Translations under genes and position numbers: made by a program
Shown here: piece after piece, positions 44,835-53,644 of the stretch
Numbering within the stretch: the stretch's first letter is position 1
Layout of the letters: each line of letters opens with the position of its first letter
Notes under the pieces: generated by a model
Told to the model about the DNA's origin: nothing
What the model saw: only the letters and a program-made list of their open reading frames with translations
The model's database searches: none
Source of the DNA: Haliscomenobacter hydrossis DSM 1100
Lineage (GTDB): Bacteria > Bacteroidota > Bacteroidia > Chitinophagales > Saprospiraceae
Length of the DNA: 64,000 nucleotides
NCBI RefSeq assembly: GCF_000212735.1
Contig: NC_015510.1
Span: forward strand, 3,064,315 to 3,128,314
Direction: 5' to 3'

Positions 44835-46118
44835 ATGAAAACGAAGTTTTTGTTGTTGACCCTATTTATGGTCCTCCTCGGATTCACCTATGCCTGTAAA
44901 GAGGAAAGCCTGCTTGACGAACCTGAAGGATTCAAGCAGTACTCCAATCAAGTCATTTTGGATTGGAACCTTGCCGCTTTTGAAGCCATGGGCGGTGCTA
45001 GCTACGAGCATTCACTGTTGGCCGCCCGCATCAACGCCATGGTCCACATTGCGATGCACGACGCACTCAATGCCATTGCTAGTCGCTACCAAACCTATGC
45101 ACTGACGGAAAAGAACAAGGATGCTGACCCGATTGCCGCTGCGGTTTCTGCTGCCTATGAGGTGTTGGTGGCGTCTTTTCCTGCTCAAAAAGCCATGTTG
45201 GACGGGCGTTTGGCAGAGTCCCTAGCTCAGGTAGCCGAAGGCAAGCCTAAAACAGACGGCATCGCCTTGGGCAAAAAAGCCGCGCAGGTTATTTTGACCC
45301 AACGCCAAAACGATGGCGCACTGGCTGATCCGATTGGCCCGATTGAGCCATCTACTGTTCCTGGCGTGTATCAGGCGGTACCACCTTTTAACTTTGTTTT
45401 TGCACCACAGTGGAAAACGATGCAACCTTTTGGCTTGCAGAAACCAGAGCAATTCCGGATGGAAGCTTTCCCAGCACTCAGCAGCGCTGCGTACACCACT
45501 GCTTTTAACGAAGTCAAAACCATCGGCCAGAAAAACAGCAGCACCCGCAGTGCAGAACAAACCGGTATTGCCAAGTTTTGGTACGAGTTTTCGGAAATTG
45601 GCTGGAACCGGGTCACCCGCACAGTGGCCAAAGACCGCAAGTTGGGGCTGTTGAATTCCGCTCGCCTCTTTGCGCTGGTGAACATTGCCCTGGTCGATGC
45701 CTACACTGCTGGTTGGGACGCCAAATTCCACCACAACTTTTGGCGGCCTTACACGGCCATTCGCAGTGCGGAAAACGATGGCAACCCGAATACCACTGCG
45801 GATGCACAATGGGAGCCCAGCGAAGTTACTCCACCTGTTCAGGATTTTCCCTCTACGCACAGTGCATTGGGTAATGCTGCCGCAAGTGTTTTGGCAGGTG
45901 TGTTGGGCGACAAGGTCACTTTCACGATGAGTTCACCTACTGGTATTGCACCATTCCAAAGCCGTACCTTCACCAGTTTTAGCCAGGCTGCCAACGAAAA
46001 TGCCGAGTCCAGAGTGCTGGCAGGTATCCACTTCCGCTTTTCTTGCGAGAAAGGCCAGGAATTGGGGAATAAGATTGGCAAGTGGGTGTTGGAGAACACC
46101 CTGAAGGCGAATAATTAA
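44835..46118 (+). CDS. Vanadium-dependent haloperoxidase / PAP2-type phosphatase, lipoprotein
   Basis: 427 residues with a lipobox-like signal (LLGFTYAC). All three vanadate-binding motifs are present: KFHHNFWRP near 296-304 (KxxxxxxRP), FPSTHSALG near 338 (PSxH) and ESRVLAGIHF near 391-398 (SRxxxxxH). Helical bundle in between. Members oxidise halides or act as acid phosphatases. Its promoter region derives from the duplicated Crp locus. Confidence 0.92.
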   Translation: MKTKFLLLTLFMVLLGFTYACKEESLLDEPEGFKQYSNQVILDWNLAAFEAMGGASYEHSLLAARINAMVHIAMHDALNAIASRYQTYALTEKNKDADPIAAAVSAAYEVLVASFPAQKAMLDGRLAESLAQVAEGKPKTDGIALGKKAAQVILTQRQNDGALADPIGPIEPSTVPGVYQAVPPFNFVFAPQWKTMQPFGLQKPEQFRMEAFPALSSAAYTTAFNEVKTIGQKNSSTRSAEQTGIAKFWYEFSEIGWNRVTRTVAKDRKLGLLNSARLFALVNIALVDAYTAGWDAKFHHNFWRPYTAIRSAENDGNPNTTADAQWEPSEVTPPVQDFPSTHSALGNAAASVLAGVLGDKVTFTMSSPTGIAPFQSRTFTSFSQAANENAESRVLAGIHFRFSCEKGQELGNKIGKWVLENTLKANN

Positions 46119-46123
46119 AATTG

Positions 46124-46218
46124 GTACGGGGTTCCAGGGATCCAAAGTTCCTGATTTTCAGGGTTGGGTAGCCGAACAGCTTACCCAACCCTGAAACTTT
46201 GGAGCCCAGGAACCTTGG
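46124..46218. repeat. Long inverted repeat between convergent genes
   Basis: Arms GGTTCCAGGGATCCAAAGTT... and its complement ...AACTTTGGAGCCCAGGAACC pair, and the inner CAGGGTTGGGTA / TACCCAACCCTG is perfect. Lies between the haloperoxidase and Nudix genes, which converge; likely serves both 3' ends. Confidence 0.8.
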
Positions 46219-46223
46219 AAACC

Positions 46224-46712
46224 TCAGCCTAAAATTCTGATCCCGGTTAGCTCCTCGTCCATAAACACCAAATTCATCTCTGCATCATACACCGCATTAA
46301 AGGCAAAAGGTTTTTCTTCCATTAAGTACTGATAAACAGTGAAATCAGTTGGCGGGGTGGGTACATTGGGCACATCGGCAAAAGCAATCCACTCCAAATC
46401 GCCTTCCGGACAAGGCGGAGGTACAATAAAATCAATATCCGCGATGTAGATGTTGCACTGCCAGTTGTAATCAATCGGAGAACTTTCCATCAGGCTGCCT
46501 CCGTATTTCAAAGCGGTTATTTCCAATCCTGTTTCTTCTTTTAACTCCCGGATAGCCGCAGTACGCGGATCTTCAAAGGGCTCCAGCTTGCCACCTACGG
46601 GCAAGTAGCTTCCCACATAGGGAGGTTTGATGCGTTTGAGCAACAAAAAATGTTGCTGATGCCGCAAAATGACCATGGAACAAGAACGCTTAAGACCAAG
46701 TGGAAAAGACAT
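46224..46712 (-). CDS. Nudix hydrolase
   Basis: About 162 residues; I chose the ATG giving MSFPLGLKRSCSMVILRHQ (another Met two residues upstream is possible). The Nudix box is complete: GKLEPFEDPRTAAIRELKEETGLE (GX5EX7REUXEEXGU). Often 8-oxo-dGTP, ADP-ribose or similar nucleotide-sugar hydrolases; substrate unknown. Divergent from the secreted protein gene at 46.9 kb. Confidence 0.9.
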   Translation of the reverse strand: MSFPLGLKRSCSMVILRHQQHFLLLKRIKPPYVGSYLPVGGKLEPFEDPRTAAIRELKEETGLEITALKYGGSLMESSPIDYNWQCNIYIADIDFIVPPPCPEGDLEWIAFADVPNVPTPPTDFTVYQYLMEEKPFAFNAVYDAEMNLVFMDEELTGIRILG

Positions 46713-46940
46713 AGACATGTATGTTGAAAGGTAATTTGAATGGACTATACGAAGTAAACAGTTATTCGACGAAAAGTTTAGGAAAAAATTCATTCTCCCC
46801 ATTACAGGTGGTTTTTAACAAATCCCCCTTTGCAAGGATGTTTGAGACTCCCCATTGCTGCAACTTTGAAATGTGTTAGGGATGACACACCAGTCACAGA
46901 ATAAAGCGCAACTGCGCGACACCAAAAACCTGAAACATGT

Positions 46941-48062
46941 ATGAAAACGCTAACCTTGCTCCTGCTTGGCATGGGGCTGGCGAGGTGTATCTTTGCCCAA
47001 AACGATGCACCCAATGTGGCCAAAGCCTCCGAATTCGCTATCCCCGTTTCTCCAGCATTCGATCTTTTGGCGGTCAATCCATCGCAAATTTTACGTCCAA
47101 ACAACATTCGAGAATTTAAAGTGGATTGGTCTTTTCGATCCTGGCGACTCAAGCCCAATCTCGCCATTCAAGCACAACCCATTTGGGAGATTTTTTACAA
47201 CCGAGCCGATTTACAGACTTATCAACGTACTTCGTCGTTTTTGAAGACCCTTTCTACCCTTGATTTTTCTGCTGGAACCATTGAAGACGACAGCCAAAAC
47301 CGCCGGGTGGCTCTAGCGGCAAAGATCAATCTGTACCGCGAACGCGACCCACTGAGTGACATTGAACTGTTTACAGTAGATACGACCTTCAATCGGCTCC
47401 AGTCCTCCCGTCTGTCGATGATGGTAGACTTACAGCTCATCAGCAATCGAACCAACATCAGCATGCGTGAAAAACTGCGCTGCGAACAACAACTGGATTC
47501 GATTCAACAAGAATACAATAACCTGGACAAGTTGCAGAAGGACAACATCCAAAACCTGGTGGTGCGCTACCTGCGCAGCAACTGGAATGCCTCCCATGTG
47601 GATGTGGCTTTTGGGAAAATTTTTGCCTACGCCAACCCTCAAATCGACAGCCTGGAATTGCGCGGGCAAGCCACCGCTTTTTGGGTCAGCGCCAGCAAGG
47701 GTTTGGGCCGTAAAGTGTTGATCACTGGGTTATTCAAATACATCATGCAGGAAAAGCGTGGCGAGTTGAATTTTGCCAATGCCAGCGGCAATATTTTTTC
47801 GATGGGCCTGGGGTTTCGGTACGGCAGTCCGAAGTTCAATTTTTTTACCGACTTCCTTTATTCCCAAGGCAATGCCCAATTCGTAATGGCCGATCCTGGC
47901 CTCAACCTGACTCAACTCAGTGCTTACAGCATTACCTACGGCGGAGATTGGCGACTCAGCCGCAATGTGATGCTCTCGTATGGCGTGCGCACCGACTACA
48001 CCGAAAAAATGCAATTCAAGAACATCATACCCGTGGCCAATTTGGCTTGTATGATGCGCTGA
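46941..48062 (+). CDS. Secreted or outer-membrane protein of unknown function
   Basis: 373 residues with a signal peptide (MKTLTLLLLGMGLARCIFAQ). Starts with a Bacteroidota PorV-like/anchor-like feature set (FAIPVSPAFDLLAVNPSQILRPNNIREFKVDWSF), then a coiled-coil region (LRCEQQLDSIQQEYNNLDKLQKDN) and barrel-like strands (SKGLGRKVLITGLFKYIMQEKRGELNF, VMLSYGVRTDYTEK). No name assigned. The following gene starts 43 bases downstream, so the two may be cotranscribed. Confidence 0.75.
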   Translation: MKTLTLLLLGMGLARCIFAQNDAPNVAKASEFAIPVSPAFDLLAVNPSQILRPNNIREFKVDWSFRSWRLKPNLAIQAQPIWEIFYNRADLQTYQRTSSFLKTLSTLDFSAGTIEDDSQNRRVALAAKINLYRERDPLSDIELFTVDTTFNRLQSSRLSMMVDLQLISNRTNISMREKLRCEQQLDSIQQEYNNLDKLQKDNIQNLVVRYLRSNWNASHVDVAFGKIFAYANPQIDSLELRGQATAFWVSASKGLGRKVLITGLFKYIMQEKRGELNFANASGNIFSMGLGFRYGSPKFNFFTDFLYSQGNAQFVMADPGLNLTQLSAYSITYGGDWRLSRNVMLSYGVRTDYTEKMQFKNIIPVANLACMMR

Positions 48063-48105
48063 TTCACCTCATCAACATTTTTTTTCACCTATAAACCTTT
48101 AAAAA

Positions 48106-48681
48106 ATGAGAAATTCATTTAAAACCCTCATTCCCAAATTGAGCATCGTGCTCCTCCTCCTCAGTGGTACTTTTTCTTTTGTTCATGCTCAGGGTGTTGA
48201 TACGGCCCAGGCGAGTATACTGCTCAAAGGAGATTTACAAAACCTCTTGGTCAACAAGTTGTCTGGAAAACTGGGCAGCATCACCGTGTCAGATAAATTC
48301 ACCCTGACCAACGCAAGCTTACAAATCGCCTCCCGAAGGATCACGGCAAAAATCGGAACCGTGGATCAAATCACCATTAAGATAACGGAAGCCGGCAAAA
48401 CACATTTAATTAGTGTGTTGCAAGGTGCTGATGGCAAACTATCCGAATTGCGCAGTGGCCAATTGGTGGCCATTAGCGGCAGCAACCCCCTTACTTGTAT
48501 CACGCAGTTGTTTGGATCGGCTAGTTCTTGTGGTACTTGCAAAACCAAAATAGTCAATTGTATCACGCAAAATAGTGGATTTTTGGCAAGAGCCCGCTCT
48601 ATTGCCCGATCGTTCGACGGCAGTTGTATCTCTTGTGGCATTAGCCTGATTACGGTTTATAACTGTTTGAAAGGTAATTAA
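48106..48681 (+). CDS. Secreted cysteine-rich protein, unknown
   Basis: 191 residues with a signal peptide (MRNSFKTLIPKLSIVLLLLSGTFSFVHAQ). The middle is strand-like (TASVDKFTLTNASLQIASRRI-type), while the last 60 residues hold seven cysteines in a pattern such as CITQLFGSASSCGTCK, VNCIT, SCISCGIS and VYNCLKGN. Such spacing suggests disulfide bonds or metal binding outside the cytoplasm. No family recognised. Confidence 0.72.
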   Translation: MRNSFKTLIPKLSIVLLLLSGTFSFVHAQGVDTAQASILLKGDLQNLLVNKLSGKLGSITVSDKFTLTNASLQIASRRITAKIGTVDQITIKITEAGKTHLISVLQGADGKLSELRSGQLVAISGSNPLTCITQLFGSASSCGTCKTKIVNCITQNSGFLARARSIARSFDGSCISCGISLITVYNCLKGN

Positions 48682-48799
48682 ATTCTTTTTTGGAGTTTCT
48701 GTGACCATTAAAGGGCGGGTGGCAATGCGTTGTCATTCGCTCTCGTCATTACGAATTCATCACTTAACTTAAAAAATCAAGAATATTTTACCTTACTCC

Positions 48800-48831
48800 T
48801 TTGATTTATTGCGTAAAGCAATTTATATTTG
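48800..48831 (+). promoter_or_regulatory. Bacteroidota-type promoter of rpmE2
   Basis: TTTG at 48800-48803 (-33), 20-base spacer, TATATTTG at 48824-48831 (-7, matching TAnnTTTG). This is the clearest sigma-ABfr-type promoter in the window; it lies 34 bases before the ATG. Confidence 0.82.
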
Positions 48832-48865
48832 CACCCTAATTCTAAAATCGAAAAAGGGGTTTGCC

Positions 48866-49126
48866 ATGAAAAAAGAAATCCATCCGCAAAGTTACCGTAC
48901 GGTGGTATTCAAAGATTTCTCTTGCGATGAGTCTTGGTTGGGCCGTTCTTGCGCTCCTAGCCGCGACAGTGTCGTTTGGGAAGATGGCAATGAATATCCG
49001 TTGATTAAGCTGGAAATTTCCAGTGCATCACATCCATTCTTCACCGGCAAGATGAAGTTTGTAGATACTGCGGGCCGTATTGACAAGTTCAATAAGAAAT
49101 TTGCCAAATTTGTTCAGAAGTCGTAA
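48866..49126 (+). CDS. rpmE2: Ribosomal protein L31 type B
   Basis: 86 residues from the ATG giving [19 protein letters not shown]; the longer frame overlaps the promoter. Matches L31B (no CxxC zinc motif, with [27 protein letters not shown]). Part of the 50S subunit. Followed by a strong terminator. Confidence 0.95.
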   Translation: MKKEIHPQSYRTVVFKDFSCDESWLGRSCAPSRDSVVWEDGNEYPLIKLEISSASHPFFTGKMKFVDTAGRIDKFNKKFAKFVQKS

Positions 49127-49153
49127 ATCACCGCACAAGTGATTACGGTAAAA

Positions 49154-49192
49154 AAAGTCCCAATCAGGTCTGGTTGGGACTTTTTTTTTAAT
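49154..49192 (+). terminator. Intrinsic terminator after rpmE2
   Basis: AAAAAAAGTCCCAA...TTGGGACTTTTTTTTT: an 8-9 bp stem with a T-run, 28 bases after the rpmE2 stop codon. Confidence 0.9.
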
Positions 49193-49217
49193 TTTCGGGC
49201 AAACTTTCACACGTCCT

Positions 49218-50423
49218 ATGTGGCACGTCATCCTATTTGACAGCGAAGTTCGCGAACAGCTGCTTCCGCTCACTTTTACCCGACCAGTAGGTGATCTACG
49301 AGTAGGCGCACTGACTATTCGTGAAAAGTGGGAAAAGTGGCTCAATGCGAAGGTTTCCTTCATTACCCAGGATTATCTCGCGAGCAAGTTCCCGATTGAC
49401 TATGGCGACGAAAACATCGTCATCAATGGTTCGGTGATGCCTTCGGAGCGTTTGATCCGGCTCATTCGCCAAATGGAATTCAATGAAGCCTATCTGAAAG
49501 GGGAGGAACTCATCGTGGCCAAATTGGATCGAGAGCAACTGGAGAAACTCATCCACGATGAAGACATCGACCAGTTGCACGTTTATGACATTGAAGACAC
49601 TCCTTTTTTAAAAATAGATCACCCCTGGGATATTTTTATGCACAATGCTGCCGCACTGGAAGAAGACTTCCAGTTGTTGACCCAGAGCCGTGATTCTCAA
49701 CCCCTTTCCGACAGCAATCGCATCATTGGCGACCCGACACGCATCTTCCTAGAAGAAGGTGCCAAAGTAGAAGGTGCGAGTCTAAACACCGTAGATGGCC
49801 CCATTTATATCGGTAAGAATGCCGAAATCATGGAAGGTAGTCTGATCCGGGGAGGTTTGGCCCTAGGCGAATCCGCCCAGGTAAAAATGGGCACCCGCCT
49901 TTACGGTAGCAATTCATTTGGCCCCTGGAGCCGCATCGGTGGAGAAGTGGTCAACTCGGTGGTACAAGGTTACACCAACAAAGCCCATGATGGATTTCTG
50001 GGTCATTCGGTCATTGGAGAATGGTGCAACATTGGCGCCGATACCAATACCTCCAACCTTAAAAATACCTACGAAGAGGTCCGCATCTGGAATTATCCCG
50101 CCGGACAGTTCTTGCCAACGGGTGTACAGTTCTGCGGCGTCATTATGGCAGATCACGTCAAAGTGGGCATCAACTCCATGCTCAATACGGGTACCGTCAT
50201 TGGTGTAGGCGCAAATATTTTTGGTGCTGGATTTCCACGCGCTTATATCCCTTCTTTTGCCTGGGGTGGAGCAGCTGGTTTTACCACCTTCCAACTGGAC
50301 AAAGCTTTTGAAACTGCCGAAGCCATGATGCAGCGGCGCGGCAAGGAATTCGACATTTCGGAGCGCCTGATTTTACTGCGCGCTTTTGAAGACACTTCCA
50401 AATACCGAAACTGGGAAAAGTAA
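49218..50423 (+). CDS. GlmU-family sugar nucleotidyltransferase-like protein with beta-helix
   Basis: 401 residues. N-terminal Rossmann-like region (VILFDSEVREQLLPLTFTRPVGDLRV) and a left-handed beta-helix of hexapeptides (ITSIGKNAEIMEGSLIRG, GAVGVGANIFGAG-type turns). This is the Bacteroidota GlmU-related family; true GlmU sites are not obvious, so it may be a related nucleotidyl or acyltransferase of cell-wall/sugar metabolism. Followed within 10 bases by the methyltransferase gene. Confidence 0.85.
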   Translation: MWHVILFDSEVREQLLPLTFTRPVGDLRVGALTIREKWEKWLNAKVSFITQDYLASKFPIDYGDENIVINGSVMPSERLIRLIRQMEFNEAYLKGEELIVAKLDREQLEKLIHDEDIDQLHVYDIEDTPFLKIDHPWDIFMHNAAALEEDFQLLTQSRDSQPLSDSNRIIGDPTRIFLEEGAKVEGASLNTVDGPIYIGKNAEIMEGSLIRGGLALGESAQVKMGTRLYGSNSFGPWSRIGGEVVNSVVQGYTNKAHDGFLGHSVIGEWCNIGADTNTSNLKNTYEEVRIWNYPAGQFLPTGVQFCGVIMADHVKVGINSMLNTGTVIGVGANIFGAGFPRAYIPSFAWGGAAGFTTFQLDKAFETAEAMMQRRGKEFDISERLILLRAFEDTSKYRNWEK

Positions 50424-50432
50424 CCACTCAAA

Positions 50433-51110
50433 ATGCACATTCCAGCCTGGAAACGTTACCTGAGTTACCTTGTGGAGATTCACCTGGAAAGTGCATCGAG
50501 TGAGTACAACCCGCACCTCTACGTAAGCATGCGTAGGGGGCGCTTCCAACTGAGCACTGCGCACGCAGTGTATTCCTTTGAAGATTTGTATACCAATTTT
50601 GCCCGCGCTTTTGAGCGCTGCAAACTCCAGGAATTGCCCGGCAACGAGGCCTTGGTACTTGGCCTGGGTTTGGGTAGCATTCCGTATATTTTGGAAAAAA
50701 AAATGGGACTTGATTTTCACTTTACCGTAGTGGAAATTGATGCTGTCATCGTTGATTTGGCCTATCGATACACCTTAAAAGAATTGCAATCGCCCATTGA
50801 TATGATCTGTACGGATGCCGAAATTTTTGTGTCCAGTACCTATCAGCATTACGATTTGATCTGTATGGATGTTTTTGTGGATGATGAAATACCCGGGCCT
50901 TTCCAACAAATCGAATTTTTGGAACAATTGCGTGATCTACTCGAACCCGGCGGCCTTTTGCTCTACAACGTACTCGCCTTGCGCAAAACGGATCGCAAAA
51001 AAGCTGAACGCTTTTACAATCAGGTTTTTAAAGTGGTTTTTCCAAACGCTACTTTTATTGAGGTGGACTTCAATTGGGTATTGGTGAATGAGCAGGCCCT
51101 AATGAATTAA
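50433..51110 (+). CDS. Spermidine synthase-like SAM-dependent methyltransferase
   Basis: 225 residues. Class I fold: glycine-rich loop LGLGLGSIPYILEKKMGL, acidic strand ends FTVVEIDAVIVDL and MICTDAEIF, then DLICMDVFVDDEIPGPF. Such proteins transfer aminopropyl or methyl groups; the typical polyamine-site residues are not certain, so the substrate is open. Ten bases behind the GlmU-like gene, so probably cotranscribed. Confidence 0.85.
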   Translation: MHIPAWKRYLSYLVEIHLESASSEYNPHLYVSMRRGRFQLSTAHAVYSFEDLYTNFARAFERCKLQELPGNEALVLGLGLGSIPYILEKKMGLDFHFTVVEIDAVIVDLAYRYTLKELQSPIDMICTDAEIFVSSTYQHYDLICMDVFVDDEIPGPFQQIEFLEQLRDLLEPGGLLLYNVLALRKTDRKKAERFYNQVFKVVFPNATFIEVDFNWVLVNEQALMN

Positions 51111-51268
51111 GGGACGGAAAAGAAATAAAGTTACATTCTGACTGGGCTCTTTTTTGATTTTGCTGCGTTACTCGTCAGTTGCGTAGGCTGGCTATGCGCC
51201 TTCCTCGTGCCTTGCCAAATCAAAAAATAGCCGAGTCAACTTTGTAACTTTATTTCTTTTCCGTCCCT
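51110..51268. repeat. Large palindromic element between convergent genes
   Basis: Outer arms at 51110-51135 and 51243-51268 are exact complements (AGGGACGGAAAAGAAATAAA against its complement); inner TTTTTTGATTTT / AAATCAAAAAA pair too. The loop GCGTTACTCGTCAGTTGCG ... GGCTATGCGCCTTCCTCGTGCC matches the core of the 38.8-kb element though the stems differ. Arms reach the stop codons of both flanking genes. Confidence 0.85.
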
Positions 51269-52280
51269 AAGGCCTGCGCAGCGGCTGCTTCAAGGACTCA
51301 AAAAATGAATTAATGTAACTCACCGCATCGTTGCGGCCTGCCGCACTCAGTGCTTTAAATCCTTTGATCAAATCGACCATTTCTTGCCGCTTGGATTCAA
51401 ACAAGGCTTTGGTACTGGCAATTTCGGCATCGTTTTCCGTCATACTCAGGAAAATCCGCTCGCGGATGCTGGTCAATTTGTAGTCGGCATTGGGCAAAGC
51501 ATAGCTGGCGTTTACAAAGCCTGAAAAGTCAAAATCATAAGGCACCATCACCGGTTTGCTGCCATCTTTAAACTTCAGCATTTTCATGTTGCGCACCATT
51601 TGAATCGACCAATCGGTATTGCCAATCATGTACTCAAACAAACAAGCGATATTCACCTGTTCCATGTTGAGACTATCCTTAGGGGTAGAAAAACAATCGT
51701 CACAAAGTTTGGCCCCATAACGTTTGGCCATGCTGGCCTCGTCTTCCATCAAAATACCCCAACCCGTAGATCTGGCCTTACTTTTGGTGTCCCGGTATTT
51801 GATTTCAACCAGATGAACCTTCAAACTGTAAGGACTGACCAATGCTAAAAGTTTATAGGCCAAATACTCACGCATCAGGAATTCCTTGCCTTCATACCCT
51901 TCCACGCAATGGGTAATGAGTTTTAGTTCATCGTCTTTGGCCAAACCCGCTTTTTGCAAATCTCCTTTGTTAAAATTGAGCTTGAGCGGAGGTAGAATAC
52001 AAATCCGCCGCCGGAATTTTCCTCTTGAGCGAAGTTTGATGTCCCACTTTTGCACCTGACCAGCTCCATCTGTAAAGGAGATTGTAGCGGGTTGATATTC
52101 GTTGGTCTTTTTTTGATCCTTGAGCAAGGTGAGGTCGGTATTCAGTTCCATTTCGAGCGATTCTCCAATCGCCATAAAATCGAAAATGGTTTTAGCCGTA
52201 TCGTTTTTTTGACTGTACAGCAACACGCTTGTCCCCAATAAAAAGACGGCTAATGTAAAAAATGAGCGTTTGAGTGACAT
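51267..52280 (-). CDS. CotH-like kinase-fold secreted protein
   Basis: 337 residues with a signal peptide (MSLKRSFFTLAVFLLGTSVLLYSQ). The middle reads like the CotH kinase superfamily: KLRSRGKFRRRICILPPLKLNF (basic first block), YEGKEFLMREYLAYKLLALVS, then RSTGWGILMEDE, GNTDWSIQMVRNMKM and MVPYDFDFSGFVN, the N...D pair. CotH proteins phosphorylate spore or surface proteins; in Bacteroidota the targets are unknown. Confidence 0.75.
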   Translation of the reverse strand: MSLKRSFFTLAVFLLGTSVLLYSQKNDTAKTIFDFMAIGESLEMELNTDLTLLKDQKKTNEYQPATISFTDGAGQVQKWDIKLRSRGKFRRRICILPPLKLNFNKGDLQKAGLAKDDELKLITHCVEGYEGKEFLMREYLAYKLLALVSPYSLKVHLVEIKYRDTKSKARSTGWGILMEDEASMAKRYGAKLCDDCFSTPKDSLNMEQVNIACLFEYMIGNTDWSIQMVRNMKMLKFKDGSKPVMVPYDFDFSGFVNASYALPNADYKLTSIRERIFLSMTENDAEIASTKALFESKRQEMVDLIKGFKALSAAGRNDAVSYINSFFESLKQPLRRP

Positions 52281-52727
52281 GGGCAGGTATATTTATAAGG
52301 GTAAAGATGCAAAAAATTCGGAAAAAAAAAGACCGGACAAATTTGTCCGGCCAACCTTGCCTTTAGCGCCCCAATTGGGTGTCATCGGTGATGACTATGA
52401 ATGGGGCTTCTGGTACAACGGATTTGCTGAATGCAACACCATCAACGAGGTGCTGATAAAAAGGGTAAATTTTTTCCATTGGATAAAGGGTTTTGTACGT
52501 GCCGACAGATTAACCCACTTATTAAAATGGTGCATTTACCCTGGATGAACTGAACGGCTCAAAAATAGGCGCTTGTATGTTCATTTCTCCTACCAGCAGC
52601 GCATCCGATGTACCCCTACAGATTTTTGACAATCTCGAAGCCTTTAAGCTTCTGTAAATTGATTACCAGTATTTTAGCTAAAATCTTTTCTTGCATTAGT
52701 CTCCCGTTGCAACAAGTCTAATGCAGA
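52281..52727. other. Intergenic 447 bp: terminator plus possible gene remnant
   Basis: A perfect palindrome CCGGACAAATTTGTCCGG at 52333-52350 followed on the minus strand by a T-run (terminator on that strand, facing the CotH gene). From 52529 a 42-codon frame reads GAFTLDELNGSKIGACMFIS to a stop at 52655, unusually coding-like, and the segment about 52370-52480 also reads LPLAPQLGVIGDDYEWGFWY; together they may be a broken gene. Not annotated as a gene. Confidence 0.5.
52333..52350 (-). terminator. Minus-strand intrinsic terminator
   Basis: Perfect 18-base palindrome followed on the minus strand by TCTTTTTTTTT. It faces the end of cysE-cysM transcription and shields the CotH promoter. Confidence 0.75.
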
Positions 52728-53612
52728 TTATTTTCCAAATACCCCCGAAGACAAATACCGATCGCCCCGGTCACAAATGATGCACACAATCACAGCTTCA
52801 TCCAATTCTTCAGCCAACTTGGCCGCAGCAGCAACCGCTCCCCCACTGCTGACGCCACCAAAAACAGCATCTTCCATGGCCAGGCGGCGCATCATCTCGA
52901 TGGCTTCGTCTTGGGATACATCGATGATGCGGTCGACTCGCTCGGCTTCGTAAATCTCGGGTAAAAACTCCTTGGACCAACGCCGGATTCCCGGAATATT
53001 GGAGCCATCGGTAGGTTGTACCCCCACAATTTGCACCTCCTCATTTTGTTCTTTCAAATAGCGGGAAGTACCCATGATGGTGCCAGTAGTACCCATCGAA
53101 GAGACGAAGTGAGTGACTTTTCCAGCCGTATCGCGCCATATTTCCGGGCCAGTGCTGCGGTAGTGGGCGCCCCAATTGTCGGGGTTGGCAAACTGATTGA
53201 GCATGAGGTAGCCACCTTGAGCCACCATTTCTTCGGCCAGTTCACGGGAGTACTCAATGGTTCGTTCGGCCGGGGTGAGCAATACCTCTGCGCCAAAAGC
53301 TTCCATGGTTTGTACCCGTTCGGCGGTTGAATTATCGGGCATGATCAGGGTGATGTCTACATCGAATAGACGGGCAATCATGGCAAGAGCAATGCCCGTA
53401 TTGCCACTGGTTGCTTCTACAAGTCTGATGCCAGGTTTAAGTTCGCCCCGATCAATCGCACCTTTGATCATGCCATAAGCGGCACGGTCTTTTACACTTC
53501 CACCAGGGTTTTGCCCTTCCAGTTTGGCGTATACTTTTACCCCCGGTTTTTGAATCACGTGCCGAATTTCAACCAAAGGGGTATTGCCAATCAGGTCTGC
53601 TACTGAAGCCAT
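52728..53612 (-). CDS. cysM: Cysteine synthase B (O-acetylserine sulfhydrylase)
   Basis: 294 residues. PLP-lysine site NPGGSVKDRAAYGMIKGAI, the substrate loop TSGNTGIA, and MGTTGTIMGTSRYLKE are CysM-type. It makes cysteine from O-acetylserine and sulfide in the cytoplasm. Starts 33 bases after cysE ends on the same strand, so the two form the cysteine operon. Confidence 0.95.
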   Translation of the reverse strand: MASVADLIGNTPLVEIRHVIQKPGVKVYAKLEGQNPGGSVKDRAAYGMIKGAIDRGELKPGIRLVEATSGNTGIALAMIARLFDVDITLIMPDNSTAERVQTMEAFGAEVLLTPAERTIEYSRELAEEMVAQGGYLMLNQFANPDNWGAHYRSTGPEIWRDTAGKVTHFVSSMGTTGTIMGTSRYLKEQNEEVQIVGVQPTDGSNIPGIRRWSKEFLPEIYEAERVDRIIDVSQDEAIEMMRRLAMEDAVFGGVSSGGAVAAAAKLAEELDEAVIVCIICDRGDRYLSSGVFGK

Positions 53613-53644
53613 AAGTCTATTTGTTGTTTTGGGTTGATGTCAAG

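Noticed and set aside
52270-52548. 92-codon plus-strand frame over the cysM terminator
   Set aside because: Runs through the terminator hairpin; only a short part looks coding. Kept as a possible remnant instead.
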